64,000 bases of DNA from Alphaproteobacteria bacterium (GCA_025350465.1 JANXXU010000048.1:271272-335271); one strand, 5' to 3'. Shown: positions 51,585-61,435, counted from the stretch's first letter. Notes: generated from the sequence alone by a model not told the origin. Made by a program: numbers and translations.

Positions 51585-52789
51585 GCGGCGTGTCCCTTGA
51601 TGTCGCCAAGCCGATCGCGCGTTTTCTGACCGCTACTGAGGGCGCGCGCCAAGTCCGACAAGCTATTGAGATTGTGCACCGGCCGCAGTTCATCAACATG
51701 GGCCAGAAGCGCTTGAACCCCTTGGGCTTTTGGCGCGAACCCGTCAAACCGCAAGAGCGGATTGAGCCAGATGAGCCGTCGCGCCGACCGGCGCAAGCGC
51801 TCCGCCGCTCGCCCCAGCTCTGCAACGCCCTCGCGCTCCAGCCCATCGGTGATCAACAGCACGATTGCGCCTTGCCCGAGCACGCGCCGCGCCCATTCGC
51901 GATTGAACACGGTTAGCGCGGCCGCAATACGCGTGCCGCCGTCCCAATCGGGCGCCAACGCCGCGACCTTTGCCAATGCCTCGTCGGGATCGCGCAACTT
52001 CAGCGCGCGCGTCACATTCGTCAGGCGGGTGCCGAACAAGAACGTATGGGTCGCGCGGCCTTGCGAAAGACCGAGGTGCGTCAGCCCATGTAGAAAGTGC
52101 AGGCACATGCGCGCATAACCACTCATCGATCCGGAGATATCGCAGAGCACAACCAGCGGCGGCTCGCGCAATTGGCGCGCGCGTCGCTCGAGGCGCACGA
52201 CAGTGCCGCCGGTCTTGAGCGATCTTCGGAGGGTGCGCCGCAAATCAAACGCGTGCCCGATATGCGACGGCGCAGTCCGCCGCGTTAGCCGCGGGGCCGG
52301 ATTCCAATGAAAGGAGTTGAGGGCGGCCCTCGCCCGGGCGAGTTCCTCGCCCGACATCTGCTCAAAATCCTTCGCGGCCAGAATTTCGTCGGCCGATGCC
52401 GTGTCGCGCGCGTCCAATTCCATCACGACGCGTTTCTCGGCTTGTTCCTGAGCCGTCACGCCGCGTAGTGCTTCGGCAACCCGCCGCGCGCCGGCGGCGG
52501 GAGTCTCTTCCGCGCGCGGCACCTCAAGGTGGGGCAGAAGGGCCGCCATTGCCCTGTCGAACAGTTTTGGGTCTTGCCAAAACGCGTCGAACGCCTGATC
52601 GAAGATTTGCCGCTGCCCGGAGTGGGACACGAGCGTCGCGAATAGCGCAGACCGCACGTCGGACCGTTGCTCTAAACCGACGACTTCGACCGCCCGCAAG
52701 GCTTCGATGATCTGCCCCGAGCCGATCGGCAAGCCGGCGCGCCGCAGCGTGCGGGCAAAATGGACGATGTTGTCGGCAAGCGTGCCCAT
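51581..52789 (-). CDS. coxE: CoxE-like VWA domain protein
   Basis: A 402-residue protein. The C-terminal half is a von Willebrand A domain with an intact MIDAS, LCDISGSMSGYARM (DxSxS), followed by LITDGLEREG. CoxE works with the AAA+ ATPase CoxD in maturing the copper-molybdenum centre of CO dehydrogenase in Oligotropha. It starts 2 bp after coxD. Here it probably matures the hydroxylase encoded upstream. Confidence 0.93.
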   Translation of the reverse strand: MGTLADNIVHFARTLRRAGLPIGSGQIIEALRAVEVVGLEQRSDVRSALFATLVSHSGQRQIFDQAFDAFWQDPKLFDRAMAALLPHLEVPRAEETPAAGARRVAEALRGVTAQEQAEKRVVMELDARDTASADEILAAKDFEQMSGEELARARAALNSFHWNPAPRLTRRTAPSHIGHAFDLRRTLRRSLKTGGTVVRLERRARQLREPPLVVLCDISGSMSGYARMCLHFLHGLTHLGLSQGRATHTFLFGTRLTNVTRALKLRDPDEALAKVAALAPDWDGGTRIAAALTVFNREWARRVLGQGAIVLLITDGLEREGVAELGRAAERLRRSARRLIWLNPLLRFDGFAPKAQGVQALLAHVDELRPVHNLNSLSDLARALSSGQKTRDRLGDIKGHAA

Positions 52790-52791
52790 TC

Positions 52792-53703
52792 TTATTGGGC
52801 CGCCGCCGCGCGTGCTTCATTGAGTAGGCGCTCGACCTCGGGTCCGCGGATCTTGATGAGATCGTCCTGATATTTGAGCAGCACGCCCATTGTCGATTGC
52901 ACGGTTTCAGGCGACAGCGCCACCACATTGAGCGCGGTCAGCGCTTGCGCCCAATCGAGCGTCTCAGCCACTCCGGGCAGCTTGTAGAGGTCGGCGCTGC
53001 GCAAGCGTTGAACGAAGGCCACGACCTCACGGGTCAAGCGCTCATGCGCACCGGGGACCTTGCGCCGCACGATTTCGAATTCGCGCGCCGCATCGGGGAA
53101 ATCGACCCAGTGATAGAGGCAGCGCCGCTTGATCGCGTCGTGGATCTCGCGCGTGCGGTTCGAGGTAATGACCACGATCGGCGCGTGCTCGGCCTTGATC
53201 ACACCGATCTCCGGCACCGTCACTTGGAAATCCGAGAGCACCTCGAGCAGGAACGCTTCGAACGGTTCGTCGGCGCGATCCAATTCATCGATCAGGAGGA
53301 CTGGCGGGCCACCGAGATGCGGCTCCAACGCCTGCAGCAAGGGCCGCTTCACCAGAAAGCGGTCGGAAAAAATTTCGCTCTCGAGAAGCGACCGGTCATG
53401 CTGGCCTTGCGCCTCCGCGAGACGGATCGCCGTCATCTGCCCGGCGTAGTTCCATTCGTAGACCGCGGACGCGACGTCCAATCCCTCGTAGCATTGCAGC
53501 CGGATCAAGCGGCGGCCTAATGTCGCGGCAAGCACCTTGGCGATTTCGGTCTTGCCCGTGCCAGGTTCGCCCTCGACGAAGAGCGGGCGTTCGAGCTTCA
53601 AACAGAGGTAAAGAACGGTGGCAAGCTCGCGCTCGGCGATGTAACCGCCGCGCGCGAGCAGCGCGAGCGTTTCGTCGATCGAGGCGGGCAGGGGATGGAC
53701 CAT
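52792..53703 (-). CDS. coxD: CoxD-like MoxR-family AAA+ ATPase
   Basis: A 303-residue AAA+ chaperone. Walker A is GEPGTGKTE with Lys51, Walker B is VLLIDELDRAD, and sensor 1 is VVITSNRTREIHDAIKRRCLYHW. In CO dehydrogenase systems CoxD remodels the enzyme to insert sulfur and copper. It is the first gene of a six-gene maturation run. Its start region overlaps that of the divergent transporter by 9 bp if both starts are right. Confidence 0.94.
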   Translation of the reverse strand: MVHPLPASIDETLALLARGGYIAERELATVLYLCLKLERPLFVEGEPGTGKTEIAKVLAATLGRRLIRLQCYEGLDVASAVYEWNYAGQMTAIRLAEAQGQHDRSLLESEIFSDRFLVKRPLLQALEPHLGGPPVLLIDELDRADEPFEAFLLEVLSDFQVTVPEIGVIKAEHAPIVVITSNRTREIHDAIKRRCLYHWVDFPDAAREFEIVRRKVPGAHERLTREVVAFVQRLRSADLYKLPGVAETLDWAQALTALNVVALSPETVQSTMGVLLKYQDDLIKIRGPEVERLLNEARAAAAQ

Positions 53704-54678
53704 CGGACGGAAACTAGGGCAGCGACGCCGCCGAGGGAAGCGGTTGGGGGCGCGCGCGTCGCCGCGCCCGCGAACCTGTCGCGATGGTTACCGCAAGGAC
53801 CGCTGGCCGGCATGGTTTGCATCCTGGCGGCAACCGCCTGCTTTGCCGGCATGAATGCAATCATTCGCGGTTTGGCGCACACGATATCGCCAGTCGAGAT
53901 CGCATTCTTTCGCTCGTTCTTCGGTTTGTTCCTGCTGCTCCCCATTCTGTGGTGGCTCGGGCCGCACACAATTCGTACGACGAAATTCAGACTTCACGCC
54001 ACGCGCGGCGTTGTCCACGCGATCTCGATGATGGTTTTCTTCGTCGGGCTCAGCCTGACGCCCCTCTCGGCCACGAGCGCGCTCGAATTCGCCGCGCCGT
54101 TGATGGCGACGACAATCGCCATTCTCTTTCTGGGCGAGGCCGTGCGCCTTCGCCGACTGGTTGCGCTCGGTATCGGCTTCGTCGGCGTGCTGATCGTAGT
54201 CCGCCCTGGCGTGACCACAGTGAGCGTCGGCCAACTCCTCATTCTGCTTTCCGTGGCCATGTGGGCGGCGTGTCAGCTGATGATCCGCGAATTGTCGAAG
54301 ACGGAATCGGCATTCACGCAGGGCTTCTACATGGTTTCGTTCTTCACCCCCATGACCTTGGTCGCGGCGCTACCGTTTTGGACGTGGCCCGACGCACGAA
54401 CGATCCTAATCTTGTTCGTGTTGGCTGCGATCGCGACAAGCGGCACTTGGCTCTACGGTGAAGCATTCCGCCGCGCCGAGATGTCGGCGATCCTGCCGTT
54501 GGAGTCGACGAAGTTAATCTGGGCAACGAGCTTGGGCTGGATATTCTTTTCCGAATCCCCCGATCCGGTCACCTTGCTGGGCGGCGCCGTCATCTTCTCG
54601 GCTGCGGCCTACATCACCATCCGCGAGGTGCGGCTTGGCCGCAAAGCCCCGCTCCCGATCGAAGTGGCGGGCGATTGA
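53695..54678 (+). CDS. DMT-superfamily transporter (EamA family)
   Basis: A 327-residue inner-membrane protein with ten predicted helices and two EamA repeats (about 35-165 and 180-315), opening GPLAGMVCILAATACFAGMNAIIRG. Family members export amino acids, metabolites or drugs. The ATG at 53695 lies inside coxD's first codons, so the true start may be slightly downstream, though no ribosome-binding site decides. It splits the minus-strand cox locus together with the next gene. Substrate unknown. Confidence 0.85.
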   Translation: MDHRTETRAATPPREAVGGARVAAPANLSRWLPQGPLAGMVCILAATACFAGMNAIIRGLAHTISPVEIAFFRSFFGLFLLLPILWWLGPHTIRTTKFRLHATRGVVHAISMMVFFVGLSLTPLSATSALEFAAPLMATTIAILFLGEAVRLRRLVALGIGFVGVLIVVRPGVTTVSVGQLLILLSVAMWAACQLMIRELSKTESAFTQGFYMVSFFTPMTLVAALPFWTWPDARTILILFVLAAIATSGTWLYGEAFRRAEMSAILPLESTKLIWATSLGWIFFSESPDPVTLLGGAVIFSAAAYITIREVRLGRKAPLPIEVAGD

Positions 54679-54739
54679 GTAAATGATCGGGGCCTACCCG
54701 ACTTCTTTTCTGTTAAGATGTCGGCCAGGAGGCCAAGCC

Positions 54740-55312
54740 ATGTCACACAAGAATCTCGTATGTGCGGCGGCGCTGGGCGTTGTTTGTTCGGGCGCGCTCG
54801 CGTCGCTCATCGTGGTCAGCGGTGATCAGGCGCGCGCGGGTCCGCCCGCGCACCGGACCACCTTCTGCGAAGCAGCGGTCGACAACGCGACAGCGCTTCG
54901 CTTCGCCATCTATACCGGCGGCGACGATCTGCGCGGGGGCGAGCGCGACAACGTCTTCGCCGACATTCAGCTGGTATCGAGAGCAGGCCCCGTCTGGATT
55001 CCCATCACGGATCGGGGTGGCGGCCTCAATCATGGGAGACGCTGGGCGGATTGGACGCACACGACTGTCGATGTGCCTCTGCCCCAGGGCTCTTGCGGTT
55101 TTGATCCGCACACTATCCGCGCCATCCGCCTGACCACGCATTTCGGCGGCGACAACTGGAATCTGCAAGGTATCTCCGTCAGTTGGGTGGGCGTCGCCGC
55201 GAGCGGCTCCCCAAGCTCTCGCGTTCTGGTCAGCGAAGTTGAATCACGCCACGATCACTATCTCGACCGATTCACGGCAGACCGACCCACTTACGAGTTC
55301 CCCGTGCACTGA
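54740..55312 (+). CDS. secreted protein with a PLAT-like domain
   Basis: A 190-residue exported protein. AGGAGG at 54727-54732 is 7 bases before the ATG at 54740, and a signal peptide ends near QARAGP. The mature part has LRFAIYTGGDDLRGGERDNVFADIQLVSR and a later IRLTTHFGGDNWNLQGISVSW, the spacing of a PLAT/LH2-like beta-sandwich. PLAT domains bind lipids or proteins. It sits alone between two minus-strand cox blocks. Role unknown. Confidence 0.7.
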   Translation: MSHKNLVCAAALGVVCSGALASLIVVSGDQARAGPPAHRTTFCEAAVDNATALRFAIYTGGDDLRGGERDNVFADIQLVSRAGPVWIPITDRGGGLNHGRRWADWTHTTVDVPLPQGSCGFDPHTIRAIRLTTHFGGDNWNLQGISVSWVGVAASGSPSSRVLVSEVESRHDHYLDRFTADRPTYEFPVH

Positions 55313-55394
55313 CGCTGCATTGGCGTTCACGATCAGCAGACCGCAATGAGGGCCTTAGTCGCGAGCAGGACACGCGGCGCGATCGGCAGAAACG

Positions 55395-56189
55395 TCAATG
55401 TGCCGCGGCTACCGCGCGCTTGGCCATCACCGTGACGAGATGCGCGCGATACTCGGCGGTGCCGTGCAGATCGCTGTTCAGATTGCCGGCTGCAACCTTG
55501 ATGTTGGCGACGGCATCCGGCGTGAACGACTTTGCCAGCGCCGCTTCCATTGTTCTCTCGCGGAAAACGCTGGAGGCCGCGCCAGTGACCGCAACTCGCA
55601 CCCCTCCTTTGGTCTTTGCGACGAAAACGCCGACCATGGCGTAACGTGAAGCCGGGTTCGGGAATTTCATGTATGCGGCTTTCTCCGGCACTGGAAAGGT
55701 GATCTCGGTGATGATCTCGCCGTCCTCAAGCGCGGTCTCGAACATGCCGGTAAAGAAATCGTCGGCCTTGATCGTTCGCGAGGTCGTTTTGATCTCCGCT
55801 CCCAAGCCCAGAACGGCAGCCGGATAGTCCGCGGCCGGATCGTTGTTGGCGATCGAGCCGCCCAGCGTTCCCAGGTGCCGCACGGCCGGATCGCCGATGT
55901 GGCTTGCCAAATGCGCCAACGCCGGAATGGCTTTGAGCACGTCCGCCGACGTGGCGACGTCGTTGTGCTTTGCGCCTGCGCCGATCACGACCGCGCCGCC
56001 CGCGACTTTGATGCCCGCGAGACCGCCGATCGCGCCCAGATCGATGAGCGCGGTCGGTTGCGCCAGGCGTTGCTTCAACGTCGGGATCAAGGTCTGGCCG
56101 CCGGCGATAAATTTGGCGTCGCCGTTGCTCTCGAAAAGCTTGCGCGCTTCGTCCAGCGATTTCGGGCGGAGATAATTGAATTGATACAT
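55395..56189 (-). CDS. coxM: FAD-binding medium subunit of a CoxMSL-type molybdenum hydroxylase
   Basis: A 264-residue flavoprotein. AKFIAGGQTLIPTLKQRL and HLGTLGGSIANNDPAADYP are the CoxM FAD contacts (AGGQ and TxGGxxA types). It passes electrons from the CoxS 2Fe-2S clusters to the respiratory chain or another acceptor. GAAGGAG precedes the ATG at 56189. It follows the unknown secreted-protein gene by 11 bp, in the order coxS-coxL-unknown-coxM, which is not the classical M-S-L order. Confidence 0.94.
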   Translation of the reverse strand: MYQFNYLRPKSLDEARKLFESNGDAKFIAGGQTLIPTLKQRLAQPTALIDLGAIGGLAGIKVAGGAVVIGAGAKHNDVATSADVLKAIPALAHLASHIGDPAVRHLGTLGGSIANNDPAADYPAAVLGLGAEIKTTSRTIKADDFFTGMFETALEDGEIITEITFPVPEKAAYMKFPNPASRYAMVGVFVAKTKGGVRVAVTGAASSVFRERTMEAALAKSFTPDAVANIKVAAGNLNSDLHGTAEYRAHLVTVMAKRAVAAAH

Positions 56190-56200
56190 GGGGGTCTCCT

Positions 56201-56956
56201 TCAATTGTGGCCGTTGGCGAAGCGTACTTTGTCGTCGGCTTTGCCGGCGAGCACGTCCTTCGCGAGGTTTTCGAGATATGGCGCGCCGCGTTTTGACGCG
56301 CGTGTCTTGGGATCGATAGTCACGGCATTCTTTAGTTGATCGAAATAAGCCTTCGCGTCGTCGACGTGGCCGAGCTTGTAGGAGTAGAAGCCCAGGATAT
56401 AGAGACCTTCGAGGAGGTCGACGTCCTTGAGCGCGTTCGCCGCAAGCAAGTTCTTGTAGAGGTCGACGGCCTTAGTTCGGTACGCGTCGGCGATCGGTTT
56501 GGCGCCGTGCTGCCAAGCCATATAGCGCATGAAATAGGCGCGAAACGCATCGTCCTCGTCGCGCAGCGCATAAATCTTTGCAAGATGCTGCAATAGCGCT
56601 TCTGAGACGCCGCTGGCCTCGTCCTTTAGTTTCGGCCCGAAATTGACCTGCGCGAGATAAGCGGCAATGCGACCCTTCTCCGCATCGTCGACGAAGGCGC
56701 CGAACTCGTGCGGGAAGCTCACATAGCCGCTTGTCTCGCAGCGCCAAATCCATTGCGGATAGTCGCGCGGTGCGAAGATGAGGTCATATTTCGACGGCCA
56801 GTCGTAAACGTAGTCGCCGTAACTGGCGAGCATTGGCGCATCGCACGTCTTGCCCGGCGCAAAGGGATCGTCCCGAGTCCCCGGCGCAAACGTGATGGCG
56901 TAGGCGGTGGTCGCGCAGATCGATGCGAATGTCAGCGCTATGAGCGTTGCCCGCAT
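56201..56956 (-). CDS. secreted DUF2225-like protein inside the cox operon
   Basis: A 251-residue exported protein. The signal peptide ends TTAYAITFA (about residue 21). It has a cysteine-containing start (GKTCDAPMLASYGDY), then RCETSGYVSFPHEFGAFVDD and helical, tetratricopeptide-like repeats to about 235 (LDLYKNLL, YILGFYSYKLGHVDDAKAYFD). This resembles DUF2225-type proteins of unknown role. Its ATG overlaps the coxL stop by 1 base, and coxM follows 11 bp later, so it is probably co-expressed with the cytoplasmic or membrane-associated hydroxylase. Confidence 0.72.
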   Translation of the reverse strand: MRATLIALTFASICATTAYAITFAPGTRDDPFAPGKTCDAPMLASYGDYVYDWPSKYDLIFAPRDYPQWIWRCETSGYVSFPHEFGAFVDDAEKGRIAAYLAQVNFGPKLKDEASGVSEALLQHLAKIYALRDEDDAFRAYFMRYMAWQHGAKPIADAYRTKAVDLYKNLLAANALKDVDLLEGLYILGFYSYKLGHVDDAKAYFDQLKNAVTIDPKTRASKRGAPYLENLAKDVLAGKADDKVRFANGHN

Positions 56957-59300
56957 CAGTGACGCGCCTGTATTGCTTGCCATACGCGCAGCGGCGTCGC
57001 CGGCATTTCGAATTCCTTGACGCCGAGCGCGTCGGTGATCGCATTGATGACTGCCGGAGGCGAAGCGATCGCCCCCGCCTCGCCGCAACCCTTCATGCCG
57101 AGCGGATTGGACGGGCAGGGTGTCACCGTCAATCCGACCTTGTAGTTCGGCAGATCGTCGGCGCGCGGCATCGTGTAGTCCATGTATGACCCGGTGATCA
57201 GCTGACCAGACTCCGGGTCGTAGACGCCATGCTCCAGCATCGCTTGACCGATCCCTTGCGCGATGCCGCCATGGACTTGCCCCTCGACGATCATGGGGTT
57301 GATCACGTTGCCGAAATCGTCGACCGCGACGAAGGCGGCGATCTTCGTAACGCCGGTCTCGGGGTCGATCTCGACCTCGCAGATGTGGCAGCCGGCGGGG
57401 AAGGTGAAATTCAGCGGGTCCCAGAAGGCGCTTTCCTTCAGCCCGGGCTCGATTTCGTGCGTGGGGAATTTGTGTCCCGTATAGGCATTGAGCGCGAGTT
57501 CATGAAAGGCAAGCTTGCGATCGGTGCCTGCAACCTTGAACTCGCCGTTCTCCAGCACGATGTCGGCGGCAGACGCCTCCAGCACGTGCGCGGCGATGCG
57601 TTTGGCCTTTGCCTCGACCTTATCGAGCGCCTTGACGATGGCGGTCATGCCGACCGACGTGCGCGAACCGTAGGTGCCCATGCCGAACTGCACGGAGTTC
57701 GTATCGCCGTGAATGATCTCTACGTTTTCGAGCGGGATGCCGAAGCGACCGGCGACCAACTGAGCGAATGTCGTCTCGTGACCCTGGCCGTGACTGTGCG
57801 CGCCGGTGAAGACTTCAACCTGGCCGGTCGGCGTTACCCGCACTTCGGCCGATTCCCATAAGCCGACGCCCGCGCCGAGCGAGCCTACGGCCGCCGAAGG
57901 CGCGAGGCCGCATGCTTCGATATAAGTCGAGAAGCCGATGCCGCGCAGCTTGCCGCGCTTTTTGGCCTCGGCCTTGCGCGCCGGCCATTCTTTGTAGTCG
58001 ATAAGCTTCAATGCGGCGTTCAGCGAGGCTTCGTAGTCGCCGATGTCATAGTTCATGATCACCGGCGTTTGGTGCGGAAACTTGCGGACGAAATTGCGCC
58101 GGCGGATCTCGGCAGGATCGATCTTCAATTGGCGCGCCGCTTCCTCTACAACGCGCTCGACGACGTACGTTGCCTCGGGGCGCCCGGCACCTCGATAAGC
58201 ATCGACCGGCGCGGTGTTGGTGTAGACCGCATCAACCTCCACGTGGATCGCGGGAATCGCGTACTGGCCTGAGAGGAGCGTGCCGTAGAGATAAGTCGGC
58301 ACCGACGAGGCGAAAGTCGAAAGATAAGCGCCCATATTGGCGAGCGTCTTTACCCGGAACCCAAGAATTTTTCCCTCGGCGTCGAGCGCCATTTCCGCTT
58401 CGGTCACGTGATCGCGGCCGTGCGCGTCGGAAAGAAAGGACTCCGAGCGCTCCGCTGTCCACTTGACCGGCCGCCCCACTTTCTTGGCGGCCCAGGTGCA
58501 AACGACTTCCTCGGCATAGATAAAGATCTTCGAGCCGAAGCCGCCGCCGACATCGGGCGCGACTACCCGCAGTTTGTGCTCCGGCGCGATGCCTATGAAG
58601 GCCGACATCACGAGCCGCGCCACATGCGGGTTCTGACTCGTGACATATAAAGTGTAGCCACCCGAGCCCTGATCGTACTCGCCGATCGCCGCCCGCGGCT
58701 CCATGGCGTTCGGGATCAGGCGATTGTTCTTCAGCTTCAGTTTGACCTTGTGCGCGGCCGCCTTGAACGCCGCTTCGGTCTCGGGCTTGTTGCCAAGCTC
58801 CCATTGAAAGGCCGTGTTGCGCGGCGCCTCGTTATGAAGCTGAGCGACACCGGAGGCTTGCGCTTTGTCCGGTGTGGTCACTGCCGACAGCAATTCGTAG
58901 TCGACCTCGATCTTCTCGGCCGCGTCACGCGCAATCGCCAACGTGTCGGCAATGACGATCGCGATATGATCGCCGACATAGCGCACGCGGTCGACGGCGA
59001 GGGCTGGATGGGCGCCCGCCTTCATCGGCGAGCCATCCTTCGAGTGGATCATCCAGCCGCAGATCAATCCGCCGATCTTGTCGGCTGCGAGATCGGCGCC
59101 CGTCAGGATTGCCGCGACGCCCTTGATGGCGCGCGCCGCGCCGGCGTCGATGTGCTTGATCTTGGCATGCGCGTGGGGACTGCGCAGAAAATAGGCATAG
59201 GCCTGGCCGGGCCGGCTGATGTCATCGGTGTAGTGGCCCTGGCCGGTGATGAAGCGAAAGTCTTCCTTGCGCCGGACGGAGGCGCCGACGAGCGGAGCGG

Positions 59301-59304
<4 letters not shown>
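56956..59304 (-). CDS. coxL: large molybdopterin subunit of a form II CoxL-type hydroxylase
   Basis: A 782-residue molybdenum hydroxylase subunit. The ATG at 59304 overlaps the coxS stop. [16 protein letters not shown] binds the cofactor, and the active-site loop is AYRGAGR at 369-375, the form II (BMS) signature, not AYxCSFR of form I CO dehydrogenases; it lacks the copper-binding cysteine. The catalytic Glu742 is in GEAGAIASP. Form II enzymes may oxidise CO weakly or act on other substrates such as purines, aldehydes or aromatics. Confidence 0.95.
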
Positions 59305-59777
<473 letters not shown>

Positions 59778-59903
59778 GAATGCCTCCTGATTGATGCTGA
59801 CAATGCGAATGGGTGCGGCCGCGACCGCCTGAGATCACGCGCGAGCCTCGCCAATAGGTTTTCATGCCCGAGGCTGCGCGGTCAACCGCCGCGGCTGGGG
59901 CCG

Positions 59904-60476
59904 TCAATGCATCAGCACGATACCGAGCAATACGAAGCCGGCGACAATGATGCTGACGGGAACCCAGAGCGGAACCTCGAACAAGGGCGAGTGAGCGTTC
60001 TCACCTGCAGTCTGCGACTGACTCGCAGCCTGGCTTGCCCCGCCGGCCAGCAGACTGAATTGTTCGAAGAAATCGTCGGCCATTTTTTTTGCAGCGCCGT
60101 CGATCAGGCGCTGGCCGATTTGGGCGATCTTGCCGCCGACGGTCGCTTTGACCGTGTAGTGAAGTACGGTCGCCCCGCCGTCCGTGACTAAGGTCACCTT
60201 CGCTTGGCCCTTGGCAAACCCAGCCGCGCCGCCCGATCCCTCACCCGTTAACGTGTAACCGTTTGGCGGATGAAGATCGCTCAGCGTCACCCTGCCTTTG
60301 AAGCGCGCGCTGACGGGACCGATTTTCGCCCGCGCTGTCGCTTCTAGTTCCGTGTCGGAGATTTTGGTCAACTCCTCGCAACCAGGAATTGCTTTGCGCA
60401 ACGTCTCGGGGTCGTTGAGCGCGGCCCATACGCGTTCTTGAGTCGCGGGGATGCGAACTTCGCCGCTCATGTCCAT
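59904..60476 (-). CDS. coxG: CoxG-like membrane-anchoring protein (carbon monoxide dehydrogenase subunit G family)
   Basis: A 190-residue protein with an N-terminal SRPBCC-type fold (about 1-145), starting MDMSGEVRIPATQERVWAAL, a flexible Ser/Gln linker and a C-terminal transmembrane helix (about 168-188). CoxG recruits CO dehydrogenase to the cytoplasmic membrane in known systems. The ATG at 60476 has a GGAG 8 bases upstream; a GTG at 60485 is too near that site. It opens the cox locus. Confidence 0.92.
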   Translation of the reverse strand: MDMSGEVRIPATQERVWAALNDPETLRKAIPGCEELTKISDTELEATARAKIGPVSARFKGRVTLSDLHPPNGYTLTGEGSGGAAGFAKGQAKVTLVTDGGATVLHYTVKATVGGKIAQIGQRLIDGAAKKMADDFFEQFSLLAGGASQAASQSQTAGENAHSPLFEVPLWVPVSIIVAGFVLLGIVLMH

Positions 60477-60737
60477 GGCCGCCACTCCGTGTTATGATCT
60501 TCCGATCGACGCGCACTCACACTCACTGATCGCGCACTTGACCGTGCCGCTGCCGCAAATGCGACGTTAATAAATTCCGTGGATGCGAAATAAAATCTAT
60601 TGCCATCCACAAAAGAAATCCTAGTGAGTCGTCTTTGCGCCTTCCGTCCGATGCCACTTTTATGTACTCTGTGTGAACACTGCACCACAAAGTGGTGCAC
60701 AGCTTGCATTTGATTTGACGATGGAGCGCGAACGCCA
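60477..60737. other. divergent promoter region of coxG and the cold-shock protein gene
   Basis: About 260 bp that must contain both promoters. It holds the perfect 8-bp inverted repeat at 60681-60699. I see no strong -35/-10 pair on either strand, and short open frames here look non-coding. Confidence 0.4.
60681..60699. repeat. inverted repeat upstream of the cold-shock protein gene
   Basis: TGCACCAC (60681-60688) and GTGGTGCA (60692-60699) are exact reverse complements around AAA. It ends 38 bases before the start codon, so it may be a hairpin in the leader or a binding site. Three-base loops are tight for RNA but fine for a protein dyad. Confidence 0.55.
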
Positions 60738-61373
60738 GTGGAGACACCCGTAGTAGATGCATCTGAGGCGGTGGAAGGTGCGATACGCGTTAGGGGCCGC
60801 GTAAAATGGTTTAGCCAAGAAAAAGGATTCGGATTTATCGTCAGCGACGAATTGGACGGGGATATCCTCATTCATCGCACGGTGGTTCACGACTACGGCG
60901 CAACGCAAGTTCTCGAAGGTGCGACCGTGGAATGCGACGTCATACGCAAGATCAAGGGCCTTCAGGCGAAGCGCCTTTTGAGTCTCGATAACAATGCCGG
61001 AGTGATGAACCCGCGCGCGCATGCCAATGGTCATTCCAATGGTCACGCGAACGGCGACGGCGGCCGGCGTCCGCCTCGGTCGCGCGAAATAATGATCGAC
61101 GAGCCGACCGGACCTTCGCGGATGGCGGAGTGCAAATGGTTCTCGCGTCCCAAAGGCTATGGCTTTGTCACCGACGGCGGTAACGAGGACATTTTTTGCC
61201 ATATGGACGTAATGCGCCGCTATGGCATCCGTGAACTGCGTCAGGGTCAGCGCGTACAAGTCCGCGTCATGCGGGGACCAAAGGGATTGACGGCGACGGA
61301 AATTCATCTGGCGCCGGATTTGCCGTTAACGAACGACAGCCGCCCGGTCAACGAGCTCCAGCCGGCCGAATAA
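60738..61373 (+). CDS. double cold-shock-domain protein
   Basis: A 211-residue nucleic-acid-binding protein with two cold-shock domains (about 15-82 and 128-195). The first has VKWFSQEKGFGFI, the second CKWFSRPKGYGFV, each with the aromatic RNP1-type core. A His/Asn/Gly-rich linker (HANGHSNGHANGDGG) separates them. Such proteins melt RNA structure and influence translation. The start is GTG at 60738 with GGAG 11 bases upstream. The tail ends in a strong terminator. Similar double-CSD proteins are common in alphaproteobacteria. Confidence 0.92.
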   Translation: METPVVDASEAVEGAIRVRGRVKWFSQEKGFGFIVSDELDGDILIHRTVVHDYGATQVLEGATVECDVIRKIKGLQAKRLLSLDNNAGVMNPRAHANGHSNGHANGDGGRRPPRSREIMIDEPTGPSRMAECKWFSRPKGYGFVTDGGNEDIFCHMDVMRRYGIRELRQGQRVQVRVMRGPKGLTATEIHLAPDLPLTNDSRPVNELQPAE

Positions 61374-61399
61374 GAAGAACAAACGGATCGTGGGGTGAG

Positions 61400-61435
61400 A
61401 AGCCGCCGCGGCGAAAGCCGCGGCGGCTTTGTTTT
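61400..61435 (+). terminator. strong rho-independent terminator after the cold-shock gene
   Basis: AAGCCGCCGCGGC (61400-61412) and GCCGCGGCGGCTT (61417-61429) pair perfectly around GAAA, followed by TGTTTT. The tetraloop and 13-bp stem make this the clearest terminator in the window. Confidence 0.92.
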
